A stretch of 64,000 bases of DNA from Notospermus geniculatus (GCA_002633025.1 NMRB01001204.1:13247-77246); one strand, 5' to 3'; shown: positions 29,267 through 40,329, counted from the stretch's first letter. The notes: a model not told the origin generated them from the letters alone. Numbers and translations are program-made.

Positions 29267-31328
29267 GCATATAACCATCAATCAGTTCTGGGAAGGTGAA
29301 AATGCAGCTGCATATCCAGAAATTGTGGGAAACACTGAGCAACCTGAACATGTGGAAGATGATTCTGACAAGAATGACAAAACTGCTGACATGCATGTTG
29401 AACAGTGTCATCATTCTTCTCAAAAAGATGACACCACGATCATGATGACTGATAATAAATATCAACAGACACATCTTGACACAGAAATTGTCACTGACAC
29501 TGAGCAGGATGAACAAATTGATTCCATGCAAGTTGAAACTGAACAGAGTCACGAGTCTTGTCAACACAGTGATGTGACTGATCCTGATGAAAACTCTCAT
29601 CAGCATACTCAAGGCAACACTCATCACAGTTGTAATCAACAGACACCATTTGACACATGTGTACAGCCTGTTGATATAGCACAAGAGGTGTTGGATCAGC
29701 AGACGATCTTCTGTGTAGCACCAGCTGAAGGCAGTCGGCCTGTTGCCATGTTGAAAGTGAAGGACATTGAAGCTTTGTCATTCCCACAGCAGTTCCCAAG
29801 TGGAAGATTTCACTATGACACAGATAGGCTGGTCAAACTGGGTCTCAATCGATACTTCAATGCCAGATTGTTCAATGCAGATTCAAGGTTTGCATCTGAC
29901 ACCAGCTACATATTCTTTGCACAGTACATGAGTGAACTTCAGCATATTCTCTCGAGCATATCAGTTGCTGTCCGCAAAGGGAGTGCTGTTACTGGGTCAG
30001 GTCGAAAGATAACTGCAAAGATGCTGACTGACAGGAACACTGTTAAAGAGATATTACTGTCAGATAGGGGATTCAGATTTTTACAACCAGTACGAGGAAC
30101 TCCGCCATATTGGGAACGAACATTAAAAGACCTGTTTGCTATGATAAAACAGATTGGCATATCCACCTGGTTCGTCACTTTCTCTGCTGCTGACCTTCGA
30201 TGGCCTGAGCTTCTGCAAACATTATTGTCAAATTCCTCAAGTTCCAAGAAACTTGAAGAATTGACTTACACTGACAAAAGCAAACTTCTCCAAGAGAATC
30301 CAGTTCTAGCTGCTAGAATGTTTGATCATAGGGTTCACGTACTTTTCCATGAGCTCATACTGAGTCCTGCTGCACCATTAGGGGAAGTTGTTGATTTCTT
30401 CTGGAGAACTGAATTCCAGTGTAGGGGTTCACCTCACATTCATTGCTTGCTCTGGGTTAAAGATGCACCAAAGCTGGACGTGGACTCAGATGAAGATGTA
30501 ATTGCCTTCATTGAGAAATACATTTCAACTGAACTTCCTGATGTGTCATCTGATCCAGAGCTTTACCAGATTGTGAAAGAAGTGCAGACTCACAGTAAAA
30601 ACCACTCCCAATCCTGCTTCAAAAATGCCTGGCAGAGACGATGTAAATTGTGCCGCTTTCTCTTTCCTAGACCACCCACACAGCAAACAAAGATCATTAG
30701 ACCAAAGAAGTGTGGTACTGAACCAGAGCTTGATGCAGACATGTCAGAGATACATGTACATGTACAAGAAGCCAGCACAATCCATGGTACTGAGGAGAGT
30801 GAGAAGGATGGTGAAATTGCACCTGATCCCTTGACTAAAAAGAAAGCCAAGGAAAACTTGCAGAAAGTTCGGGATCTCCTTGAAGAAGCACATAACAATG
30901 AGTGTTCTGAGTGTCCAACAACTGAAGAGATATTGGCCAAGGCAGAACTTGATGTAGAAGAATATGAAGAAAGTATGGCTGTTTTGTCGACAAAGATGTC
31001 ATTGCTGATGAGAAGAGAGCCAAAAGATGCATGGGTGAATAACTACAACCCTCATTTAATCAGAGCTTGGAATGCAAATATGGACATTCAGTACGTCACT
31101 GACCCATGGGCATGCATTATGTACATACTCAGTTACATCAGCAAATCTGAACACGAGATGAGTGCTTTGTTGAAACAGGCTCAGGAAGATGCTAAAACTG
31201 ACTGTGATTCTGTGAAAGAAATGCGCCACATTGGTAACGTCTATCTCCAGAATAGAGAGGTGAGCGCACAAGAGGCAGTTTACAGGGTCACTGGCATGAA
31301 ACTGAAAGACTGTTCCAGACAAGTTGTG
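29202..31328 (+). pseudogene. Helentron Rep (HUH endonuclease) region
   Basis: The ~700-residue open frame contains an acidic, His/Gln-rich spacer, the Helitron-like N region (QFPSGRFHYD, ARLFNADSRFA, YMSELQHILSS) and the Rep domain: WFVTFSAADLRWPELL, then the HUH motif SPHIHCLLWVKDAP (His412/His414) and the tyrosine motif ILSYISKSE at about residue 640. Rep nicks the donor strand and ligates it to the target during rolling-circle transposition. The frame itself is intact but is cut at codon ~709 by the insertion starting at 31329; the last codon before the native sequence resumes at 35123. Confidence 0.88.
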
Positions 31329-31708
31329 GGTTGACTGTGGTTTCCGGAAAGTTGGAAACCTGGAAAGTTGGAAACATGGAAACCTGGAAAGTTTGGAATT
31401 TTGATTTTGGGTGGATATACCAAATGTGGCGAAATGATGACTTTTTCTCGAAAAAAGGCCATTCTGATAGGATTTTACCACTGCATTTGATGGGTTCCTG
31501 GCAGTGTAACCTAGTATATTTGGGTCAGCCAGGCTGGGGTATGACCTGGTTGTTTCTATTCTATGGTAATGAACCCATCATTGGTTAATACAGATGTGTG
31601 GAGCGGACAACTGTGCTGAAGGTCTGGCTTCGATACCTATTATACTATTATAGCTGAGAAGCATTATGTTTTTGTGGCTCATCAGTCAGAATGGCCCCTG
31701 GTCAAAAC

Positions 31709-32942
31709 GGTAACCTCAAAACATTGAAACGACCCAAATTGAAACGACCCAAAATGAAACCAGCCATAATATGCAAAATATCGCATTATGTGATTGTTGG
31801 GTGGAATGTGACCCACTGACTCAGACTTCACACTCAAAGAAAGCAACTTTTGCAGCCGAATCTGGTCCCTATGTTTACGTGAAATTTTTGACTTGACAGT
31901 TGCTTCATGTGCTTGAGGGAGTGCACATAGGCTACCAGATTTTTTCATCTTTGAAAACTGGCTTAAAATAGGGGTAAGTATTGCCACAAATTGCATAGAC
32001 TGATGTAGAAACAACCCTTAGGCCTACACCATTTGGTACCTGTCAGCACTGTCACTTTGATATGAATTATCTCAAAAGTGAAGTTAACACCCCTTTTTAA
32101 TGCAATTTGCTATAGGTCTGCCCCCCCCCGCCATGCCCGCCTAGCCATAGCAGCATGGATGCTGCCGAGGGCCTAGACCTCAGGCCTACCTAGTTTTTTA
32201 TGGCGCCAGGCCAATGCCTGTTCATGTACCTGAGCTACAACCCATGCATATTAATAAGTATGCTGCTCAGGGGCCAAGTTATTGTGGTGTCAGATGTGGG
32301 GAAAATGCATCTGAGAGGATGTAGATTTTCAATTTTTTCCTGGGGAAGGACCCCCCAGACCCCTCCTCCCAGTGCACGCACCAAAGGATCAGGCTTCGCC
32401 CTCCAGACTGAATCAACTCCTCCCCCCAGGCCATAAAGGCTTTGATTAGGGTACACCGGTACAAATAACACAGTCCATTTTGTTATTTTATTAGTGTACA
32501 TAACGACTATGCCCGCTCCTCATCATAGCACCCCACCACTAACGCTGAAAAAATAATGCATTTTCATCCCCTATGAAAAACGTTTACTTTTCACTGGCTG
32601 ATGTAACAGTACATAGTCCAGGCTGTACACAAACATGACAAATGATGTTTTGGAACGAGCTGCTTATGGTTGCTTTCCGCTACAGAGCTCTAAAGTACTA
32701 ATTACAGAAAGTAGTGAAACAACAGAAGGAGCTGGTTGATATTATCATAATTATGTCATGATCAATGATATGGACCACAGTGTCAACCGTGAAATTCTCA
32801 ACAAGATAGCTGTAGTACTTTCCAAGATTTCCCCAAAGTTGACGACCTCTGTGTTAAACCTTTGTTTGGACAGTTTCAATATTCTGGCTGGTTTTAATTT
32901 GGGTCGTTTCAATGTGGGTCGTTCCAAGGTTTTGAGGTTACC
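31709..32942. mobile_element. Second 9-bp-TSD element nested in the 3.8-kb element
   Basis: It starts GGTAACCTCAAAAC and ends GTTTTGAGGTTACC; both sides carry GGTCAAAAC (31700-31708, 32943-32951). Its termini contain direct subrepeats TTGAAACGACCCAAA, mirrored near 32895-32925. It has the same architecture and duplication length as its host element, but different terminal sequence. No gene is seen inside; poly-C and AGGCCTA tracts occur near 32120-32190. Confidence 0.88.
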
Positions 32943-33584
32943 GGTCAAAACGGCCTCAGCCCCAGGTCAACTAGCTGACTGTATCCTCACAAACAGCCGT
33001 GCAGGTCAAGTGGTTTTAGGCATAAACACATGACAGCATAAAGACATCAACATCAATGTCTTTATGATGACAGCCATCATGATATTGCACTCTTGATGCT
33101 CTTGACTCTGGCTGCAGATTCAATCTTATGCAGGGCACCCTGGTGTTCGGACTCCTTGCTAACTCTGAAGTCAGCTCTGCGACTGAAGCTCGGCATGATC
33201 TCAATGCCTGAGACCACATGTGCTGGGTTTCTGGGAACCTCAGTGACCCCTTGTTGTTTATATTGAGTAGTTAATCTCTTTCTGAGAAGGCTAATTATGA
33301 TTTGTTTACACTAGTGTTCACCATCAGTACGGTAGTATAAAATAACTGAGACAAGCATGTTTGCATTATGCATTGTAGTATCAGCACAGTCATGTTGTGT
33401 TGGACTGGGATGGTATGCCTCATCCAATGTGTGACACACCGTCTGTGCTTGATGATAATCATACATGCTTTTTACCTCCATAGCAATGGGAAACAAGATG
33501 ACATTGTAAATGTCTGATGGTTCCCGCTTGTTTAAGAGGACATGACAGGCAGCCATTTTGATGTGCTCAAATCAAATCATCAGG

Positions 33585-33762
33585 TTTGACCTTGACCTTG
33601 AACTCTGATCATCAAGGTCATTGCATAATCAAAATGGGCATCCTCAGTAACCTAATAGTGGGTGATATCATGCTTCCACCTCTGCCATAGGCAGAGATAT
33701 ATCAAAATATCAAAGTGTGACCTTGACCTTGACCTCTGATCATCAAGGTCATTGCATAATCN
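33585..33762. repeat. Direct repeat with AAGGTCA motifs, ambiguous base
   Basis: TGACCTTGACCTTGA(A/C)CTCTGATCATCAAGGTCATTGCATAATC occurs at about 33587 and 33721, ~133 bases apart. The second copy ends at the N at 33762, directly before the GAC-rich element, so an assembly join there is possible. Confidence 0.8.
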
Positions 33763-34108
33763 CCTTGAAAAGTAGGTCAAATCAAAAACCCGAGATTTAT
33801 GTGATGAAGTCTCACCAGAGGAACCCACCATAAACGTTTCGTGGTTCTAGATAACAGCGTTCAGGAGATACGGCCGAAAGAAGGTTTTCACAAAGCGCCC
33901 CCTACAGGCCAGAGTGTACAAGCAACAGCGCTAAGTTTCGGTCCAGAGATAGTTTTTACCATAGGGTACCTGTACACCAAATTTCAAGTTTGTAACCCAA
34001 GCGGTTTAGAAACGTGCCACCCCTGTTAACGACGCCGGACGCCGGACGACGACGTACGACGGACGACACACATGAGAGAAGCTCACCTCCACAGAGGTGA
34101 GCTAAAAA
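33763..34108 (+). mobile_element. GAC-rich dispersed element, copy 2
   Basis: It has the same motif order as at 10487-10830: CCTTGAAAAGTAGGTCAAAT, then TTTCGGTCCAGA, GTTTAGAAACGTGCC, a GACG(A/C)CGG tract, and the hairpin AGCTCACCTCCACAGAGGTGAGCT (34080-34103, wider loop than in copy 1). It lies inside the 3.8-kb element. Confidence 0.8.
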
Positions 34109-34960
34109 ATGAGACTGATATCTCAAGCGATTCTTGAGTTATTGCTCGGACGCACGACGCACGACAGGCCCATAACATAATACGGCCCGTCTGCGACGGG
34201 CGTATAAAAAATAAGGGTCCTAGAGCGCTAACAAACCAAAAGTTTACGTACGTACGGTACGTATGACGTGTACGTCCAAACACAAGACACACCACCACTC
34301 AATGACCCCCAACCACAGCATAAGCCCTGCTGGGCCTTACGATCAAGCGGGCTAAAAATGGATCATTAGGACTATGATGCAACACAGGACCAGGGGCTGC
34401 AAAGCCAATGCTGCCTCTGCAGAAGTGGCTGGCCTTTTTCCATGGATAACCCTGGATTCCCCTTTAGTCTTCAATGCAATGGTATACGTACCAGGCCTAA
34501 GGCATCACCTGTGTCTATTTGCTGGGTAGGCTGCCAGTGCCAGTTTACAGTTTGTGAATGATAAGTATCTCTGCTGGTTCATGTGGTTGGGATGTTTGTT
34601 CCACCTAGCCACACGTTTCTACACACGTTTCTACAGGGTAATACACCCATCCAAAGAGGTCAGAACTGACCCAACTCAATAAATAACATGACAATTGACA
34701 AATTAACTGCACTCACGAACTTTTCCTGGCTGGGATGACTGATTTGGGTCACTTGTCTTGGAACGGGTACCTTGCTTGAGAAGATGGGTTACAGTAGTTC
34801 AAACATTTCTTCTATGCCTGTATTTTTTGTCACGGGATTAAGGGTTTGGTCTCTCTGCCCTCATGGAGGGATAAATAAGATGACATCCATGCTACACTTC
34901 AATTCAATTCTGCTTCTTAGTCTTAATCCGTACAAAATGTAATGAATGGAAGAGACAGCG
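34109..34960. other. Remaining interior of the 3.8-kb element, no gene
   Basis: No domain or transposase motif is recognised. GTCACGGGATTAAGGG near 34830 resembles GTCACAGGATTAAGGGTC near 7257, a further dispersed repeat. Confidence 0.4.
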
Positions 34961-35131
34961 TACCTAACTTCGGATGTATGTTTCCCTGCTTAGAAGGAGA
35001 CCCATTCAGACCCTGTTACATAATCACAATGAAATTTATCAAAAAATCAAAATTCTGAACTTTCCATGTTTCCATGTTTCCAACTTTCCAGGTTTCCAAC
35101 TTTCCGGAAACTACAGTCAACCCAAGTTGTG

Positions 35132-35485
35132 TATGTCCCAACAGACAAAAATCCGACAAGAATGAGTTTACCCTTGAAACTTATCCAGTCCAAGGCAACT
35201 GACACAGAAAACATCTGGATGACTTCTATTATGGATCGCTACTTAGCAAGGCCAGATCTACCTGAATTCAATGCAATGTGTCTTGCTTACTTCGTATCGA
35301 ACTACAGAATTATTCCATCCAAGAATAAGAAGAAAGATGAGCAATCCCCATGCGATGATGTTGGAGAAAATTGCCAAAAATGATGCAGATGATGAAACAG
35401 CCGAACAAGAGAAGGTGCCTGTCATTGCTCTTCAAAAAGGTCTTGGATACATACAAAAACGATCAAGGAGAGCCAACCTGCAATT
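35132..35485 (+). pseudogene. Helentron Rep-helicase linker with frameshifts
   Basis: Native Helentron sequence resumes after the insertion and encodes VYVPTDKNPTRMSLPLK and MTSIMDRYLARPDLPEF, the conserved segment between Rep and helicase. The frame shifts near 35350 (to KIAKNDADDETAEQEKV) and again near 35465 (back toward AIVKSARYPKL). With two shifts within ~120 bases, this joint cannot be translated continuously. Confidence 0.78.
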
Positions 35486-38146
35486 GTGAAGTCTGCACGA
35501 TATCCAAAGTTGAAGTTCCCAGAAAAGTTCTTCCGCAATCTCTTGGCATTGTATCTTCCATTCAGAGTTGATGCCCAGTTAGGCCCTGCACCATTCCAGA
35601 CTTACGAAGAATTCTATCAGGAAGCTGCTGTCATTCTTCCAGGCACAACTGCCCCTCAGAGAGTAATCGCAATTGTTGAATGTAACAGGAAATTGTTTGA
35701 ATCAGGTAGTGCAATGTTAGATGAGGCATGGGAGGCATTGCAAGAAAACCTTCACTTGGAAGATGCTTGGGCACAGATTGCAGCCACTACAGAGGAAGAG
35801 AGATTGGAAACCTCTACCAACGATTGTAGTGCTAATGACATCGAAGTAGGTGATGAAATTGAAAGTGAGGGCATACCAGAACTCACATCCAACAGTAACA
35901 CTAGAAATAATGTGGCTGATCTTGGAAATACTACAGAGACAATTCATCATCACATCACTCCGCAACAGACACAGAAAATCCTCCAGTCTCTGAATGAAAA
36001 ACAAACCATTGTTTTCAACAGGGTGAGAAAATGGTGTCTTGCTAAACGACAGGGCCGCACTGCAGAACCACTGCGCCTGTTCATTTCTGGCTCAGCTGGT
36101 ACAGGAAAGAGTCACCTCATCAGTGCTATCCAGTATGAAGCCAAGAAATTGCTTCTGATTCAAACAGATTCACCTCGGAGCACAGTTGTCCTTCTGACTG
36201 CATCTACAGGTCCTGCTGCTTACAACATTGGTGGTCAGACACTGCACAGTGCACTCTGTATTCCAAATAAAAGGAAACTCCCCTACATTCCTCTTGGAGA
36301 AGACAAAATCAACCCAATCAGAGCCAATCTGCACAGTCTTGAAGTCCTTGTCATTGATGAAATCTCCATGGTAGACTACATAATGTTGATCTATATTGAT
36401 GGGAGGTTGAAGCAGCTAAAAGGCAGCAGTGAGTTATTTGGTGGTATTACCATCCTTGCATTCGGTGACTTCTATCAGCTCCCTCCTGTAAAAGGAAAAC
36501 CAGTTTGTAATCTGCCCAAGAGTGACATGTTAAATTTGTGGACCAACAACTTCAAATATATTGAACTGACAGAGATAATGCGACAGAGAGAGGAAAAGAC
36601 ATTCGCTGAAATGCTCAATCGCATCAGGAAACGGGACAGAGATGAACCAATTGAGTCTGCAGATGAAGAGCTTCTGCAAAGACGTGTTATTGAATGTGGT
36701 CCAAACGATCCTGACTACCCGTCAGAAGTATTGCATGTATACTCCACCAAAAAGGAAGTCCTTGCATATAACATCAGCAAGTTGAACTCATTGTCATCCG
36801 ATACAGTTACCTTGCATGCAGAAGACTCAAGAAGGGACACGCTGACTGGTAATGAAACCAGAAGCACATCATCAACAGGAAGATCACAAGACTTGCAGAA
36901 ATCAATAGAAATAGCTGTTGGGGCTCAAGTGATGTTACTCAGAAATTTAGATGTCTCTGATGGCCTGGTGAATGGTGCAATAGGAAAGGTTACTGCTATC
37001 TTGAACCAACAGGGTTCAGCAGATACAAGGAAGAAGTTACCCCAAGCAATTGCCATAAAATTTGAAGATGAACGAATTGGTCATGCAGCAATGAGAAATT
37101 CTAAGCATAGCAATTTGGTTCCTGCAAGCTCTGTCACCATTGAACCTGTCAGAGAAAAACTTGAAAACACCAACATCACAAGAACACAGTATCCACTGTC
37201 GTTAGCTTGGGCATGCACCATTCATAAGACACAAGGGAGAACTCTGAAAGAAATAGTGGTGTCTCTAAACACTATTTTCAGTGCTGGTCAAGCATATGTT
37301 GCCCTCAGCAGAGCAACCTCAATAAATGGTCTTCACCTTCTGGACTACAAATCAACAGCTCTGTACTGCAATACTGCAGTTACTGATGGCCTGGCACTGA
37401 TGGAATCTCTTGTTGAAGATCAGCCATTGCAAGATACTTCACTTTCAAGAACTGGTGACTGTTTGAAAATCATCCACCATAACATAGGAGGACTGCAGTG
37501 CCATTTTTCTGATCTTCAGAATAACCGTGACGTACCATACTCTGATGTACTAGCTCTCACAGAAACTTGGCTACGAATGCACAGTTCAACTGAAAATGTG
37601 CAGTTAACAAACTTTGTCCTATTCAATAGCAATCGCTTCGATTCATATTCAGACACTTCCTTGTTTCATCAGAGGGAAAGAGGTGGTGTTGCTATTTACA
37701 TCAAACAACATCTTGATGCTGAACAGGTAGACCTCAGAGTTGTTGATCTTGAATACCTTGCCCTTTTGGTGCGGCATCATCATAACCGAACATCAACTCT
37801 GATCATCGTGATCTACACACCACCCTCTTACCCAGTGAGACCTTTTTGCAGTGTTCTGATGCAGGCTGTCCAAATGACCAGCTCAGTTATGGCTGACCAT
37901 ATTGTCATCACAGGAGATTTTAATGAAGACATCAACAAAACTGGTTCACCAATCAAGATGCTTCTTGAAAGCAAGGGATTTGTCCAACTTATTGCTGATT
38001 CTACAACTACAGAAGGCACAACCATTGATCACATCTATATTAAGCCTCCATTGCCACTCCAAAGTATTAGGTCTGGTGTTCTTTCCACCTACTACAGTTA
38101 CCACGATCCTGTGTATTGTATCCTGCCTACTGCTGGTACACATTAA
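35486..38146 (+). CDS. PIF1-type helicase fused to AP-endonuclease-like domain
   Basis: The frame is open for 886 codons up to the TAA at 38144-38146. The displayed start at 35486 is a GTG and is not a true start, because the reading continues from the upstream Rep region. Helicase motifs: GSAGTGKSH (Walker A, residue ~202), LVIDEISMVD (~288), FGDFYQLPPV, LTEIMRQREE, WACTIHKTQGRTL and AYVALSRATS. These are PIF1/RRM3-like and would unwind the transposing strand. From residue ~658 an endonuclease/exonuclease/phosphatase fold follows: HHNIGGLQ, ALTETWLR (catalytic Glu), GDFNED, TTIDHIYI and a terminal YHDPVYC in place of the usual SDH. This helicase-endonuclease fusion marks the Helentron lineage. 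The large intact frame beside a broken N-terminal half is notable. Confidence 0.88.
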   Translation: MKSARYPKLKFPEKFFRNLLALYLPFRVDAQLGPAPFQTYEEFYQEAAVILPGTTAPQRVIAIVECNRKLFESGSAMLDEAWEALQENLHLEDAWAQIAATTEEERLETSTNDCSANDIEVGDEIESEGIPELTSNSNTRNNVADLGNTTETIHHHITPQQTQKILQSLNEKQTIVFNRVRKWCLAKRQGRTAEPLRLFISGSAGTGKSHLISAIQYEAKKLLLIQTDSPRSTVVLLTASTGPAAYNIGGQTLHSALCIPNKRKLPYIPLGEDKINPIRANLHSLEVLVIDEISMVDYIMLIYIDGRLKQLKGSSELFGGITILAFGDFYQLPPVKGKPVCNLPKSDMLNLWTNNFKYIELTEIMRQREEKTFAEMLNRIRKRDRDEPIESADEELLQRRVIECGPNDPDYPSEVLHVYSTKKEVLAYNISKLNSLSSDTVTLHAEDSRRDTLTGNETRSTSSTGRSQDLQKSIEIAVGAQVMLLRNLDVSDGLVNGAIGKVTAILNQQGSADTRKKLPQAIAIKFEDERIGHAAMRNSKHSNLVPASSVTIEPVREKLENTNITRTQYPLSLAWACTIHKTQGRTLKEIVVSLNTIFSAGQAYVALSRATSINGLHLLDYKSTALYCNTAVTDGLALMESLVEDQPLQDTSLSRTGDCLKIIHHNIGGLQCHFSDLQNNRDVPYSDVLALTETWLRMHSSTENVQLTNFVLFNSNRFDSYSDTSLFHQRERGGVAIYIKQHLDAEQVDLRVVDLEYLALLVRHHHNRTSTLIIVIYTPPSYPVRPFCSVLMQAVQMTSSVMADHIVITGDFNEDINKTGSPIKMLLESKGFVQLIADSTTTEGTTIDHIYIKPPLPLQSIRSGVLSTYYSYHDPVYCILPTAGTH

Positions 38147-38358
38147 CATACAAGGGAAAGTTTTACTTCTAGTCTGTTTTGTTAGCAGGTCCCAAGTCAA
38201 CTCGCGTCCTGCATGAAAAAAATCTCATATTTTTATGGCAATGTTTCAAGAGACTAGTTATGCATGCATAGCCTTTTCCAGTATCAAGGAAACTAATTCA
38301 GCTCCATTGTTTACCATTCACACATTTAAATGTTTTCATTCATTTTGTCTTTCACAGA

Positions 38359-40095
38359 ATGATGAATATTGCAAAAGCTCTCACAATTACTACTGGCCAG
38401 ATCACGCAGCCAGTGACAATGACGGTCATCGGCAAGATGAAAAAGACATACAGGAGCAAACAAGGCACGGAGCAGCCGATGTGGGTCGTCGTCGTGGCTG
38501 ATTTGACATCAGCATGCAAGATGCTAGTGTATTCGGAGGACAGCGCTAATCGTCTGCGAAGTGGCAAAACCTTCATGATTACAAAGACACTGCCAAAAAC
38601 AACGTACTTCACAACCAATTCCTCAACGAAGTACTATAACACAAAACCCTTGGTGGTACCTGGTAAGTACTTGTACATGTAAATCAGAAAAAACGCTGCA
38701 TATGTGGGCTTTGATGTTACGATCTTACCAAAAACAAATGTGTTAAATTTATGTGTTTGACACAAATAGTAGTGTAGGTTAAAAAGCATGAAATTGACCA
38801 CAAATGTGGCACAGTATGTAACCCACACTAACAGCCTATGGAGGTACAACATGTAATTCTGTATATATGTGTTTATAGTTGTCTGTTCAGATATTTTATC
38901 TTGCATTCTGTCTTTCAAATATCTTGCTGTTTGTGGGTTTCATTTCGCAGCACCATTTTACTCAGTCTAAATCTACAATATCAGGTGAGCACATGGTTTT
39001 AAATATTTTATCTTGCATTCTGTCTTTCAAATATCTTGCTGTTTGTGGGTTTCATTTCGCAGCACCATTTTACTCAGTCTAAATCTACAATATCAGGTGA
39101 GCACATGGTTTTAAATTAAACTTTGTTTTTTTTGTCCAGATGCGATTCAAACCGAAGCAGAACGTATATTGACACCGCCAACAGCTGAATTTGTCCAAAT
39201 CAAGGAGGCTCTGAATTCACAAGTGTCAAGAAAGCTGAGTGTTAAAGGGCGTGTTGTTATGGTATGTATACATGTACTAGAATCTGGGGCTGTCCAGACC
39301 TCACCTAAAGAAGCAGAGTGAGACTGATAACGATGAAAATGTTTCCCAACATTCGATTAATTATAGGACATTTTTAGTATACAGGGAATGGACTTTAGCA
39401 TTTTTAGCAGCCACGGTTCCGAAGTCATGTGGGAGAAAGATGTGAACATACTGTGTAAAATTTCAATCTACAGTTTTGTTTTCTAAAGGAACAACTTTGT
39501 GAATCATTTTCTTTTCTGCAGGATGAACCCATCAGCATGGTTTCAAGTAAAAATGGGGAAAGCATTCCGGTCAGGAATATAAAACTACAGGATGATTCTG
39601 GCGTAATCCCAATTACCTTGTGGCGGCAGCACTCGAACGCAGTCATAAAACCTGGACAACATGTGTCCTTCACAGATATGTACGTTACACGATACAACAG
39701 CAACATACAATTGGGCACAACGCAAAACACACAAATATCTGTGGTAAGTGACTATAAAAAGACAAAAGAGTTTGTTCACTTCACTACATCTTTGCACAGT
39801 TAAACTATGAATCAATTGTGGACATAGTTTTGTATCATTAGTTCTTTTTGAGACTATTACATTACAATGAATTTTTCAGAGATAGTCTTCATTATTGTCA
39901 ATCTATCTGGAATTCCCAGAAATGTACATAAATGTACACATAATGTTTCAGTTAGTAAATGATCTGTTTTTTATTTCACAGTCCGAGACAGCACCAGCAA
40001 GGAATCTTGCACTTGAGATTCTGGGAGTCGATCGAGTTGAAGAATTTGTGATTGCGCTCTTTACGAAAGATCAACAGGACGAGTACATGCAGTAG
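38359..40095 (+). CDS. RPA-like OB-fold protein, four exons
   Basis: Exons 38359-38662, 39140-39261, 39522-39743 and 39982-40095 join in phase (1, 0, 0) through consensus sites (G|GTAAGT, TCCAG|, TG|GTATGT, TGCAG|, G|GTAAGT, CACAG|). The 253-residue product has two OB-fold-like regions: MTVIGKMKKTYRSK...WVVVVADL (exon 1) and LSVKGRVVM|DEPISMVS...IKLQDDSGVIPITLWR...KPGQHVSF (exons 2-3), a pattern of RPA1 single-strand-DNA-binding domains. Some Helitrons carry RPA-like genes, and this one lies 212 bases after the Helentron frame on the same strand, so it may be its companion. A TTTCACAG acceptor stands just before the ATG, so an upstream exon is possible. The frame ends at TAG 40093-40095 but stays open beyond it. 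Confidence 0.7.
38889..39112 (+). repeat. 112-bp tandem duplication containing a mini-exon
   Basis: Two near-identical 112-base copies stand in the first intron of the RPA-like gene. Each holds a 34-nt exon-like segment (38951-38984, 39063-39096) bounded by TTTCATTTCGCAG and GTGAGC. Inclusion after exon 1 would lead within seven codons to TAA, so these resemble duplicated poison exons, if they are used at all. Confidence 0.75.
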
Positions 40096-40275
40096 ACCGT
40101 TGATGAAGGCGTCTTCAAGGAGTTCCTGTTGAAGAACGACCTCCTCATTGACGAACTCGATGACCCTGTGGCTATTACGGGCTTGCTTCCCCTGAAAGTT
40201 AATATAACAGCCGTTGAAGAGCGTGTCACAGCTGTCATGGCTGTTACAGCAGTTGATGAAAAGATGGAGGAATAG
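40096..40275 (+). other. Open continuation of the RPA-like frame after TAG
   Basis: In the same frame after the TAG, 59 further sense codons follow (TVDEGVFKEFLLKNDLLIDE ... ending DEKMEE) before a second TAG at 40273-40275. Composition is acidic and helical, like the preceding exon. The TAG may be a point mutation, a polymorphism or a readthrough stop. Confidence 0.6.
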
Positions 40276-40329
40276 ACAGTGATAGACGTTCACATGTTCA
40301 GATGCATTTTGACCACTGCAAGGGTTGTG

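Larger units (their letters stand above)
31329..35122. mobile_element. 3.8-kb element with tandem-subrepeat termini
   Basis: It begins GGTTGACTGTGGTTTCCGG and ends CCGGAAACTACAGTCAACC, flanked by the 9-bp direct repeat CAAGTTGTG (31320-31328 and 35123-35131). Inverted termini of ~80 bp are built of direct subrepeats of the GGAAAGTTGGAAACC type. No transposase is recognised inside. Nine-bp duplications and subrepeat-bearing long termini are known from Foldback-like and Mutator-like DNA elements; which applies here is not decided. It carries a second element at 31709-32942. Confidence 0.9.
26190..38146 (+). mobile_element. Degraded Helentron (Helitron-like) element
   Basis: Rolling-circle transposon remains on the plus strand, in order: cysteine-peptidase-like domain (27.4-28.0 kb), Lys/Arg-rich repeats (28.38-28.56 kb), zinc-binding N-terminal region (28.6-29.25 kb), HUH Rep (29.3-31.3 kb), insertion (31329-35122), PIF1-type helicase and AP-endonuclease-like domain (35.5-38.1 kb). 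A C-terminal endonuclease after the helicase is a feature of the Helentron group. At least one stop, about five frameshifts and the insertion make it inactive. Exact termini were not identified; 26190 is set by the start of the tandem-repeat-rich 5' region. Confidence 0.88.
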
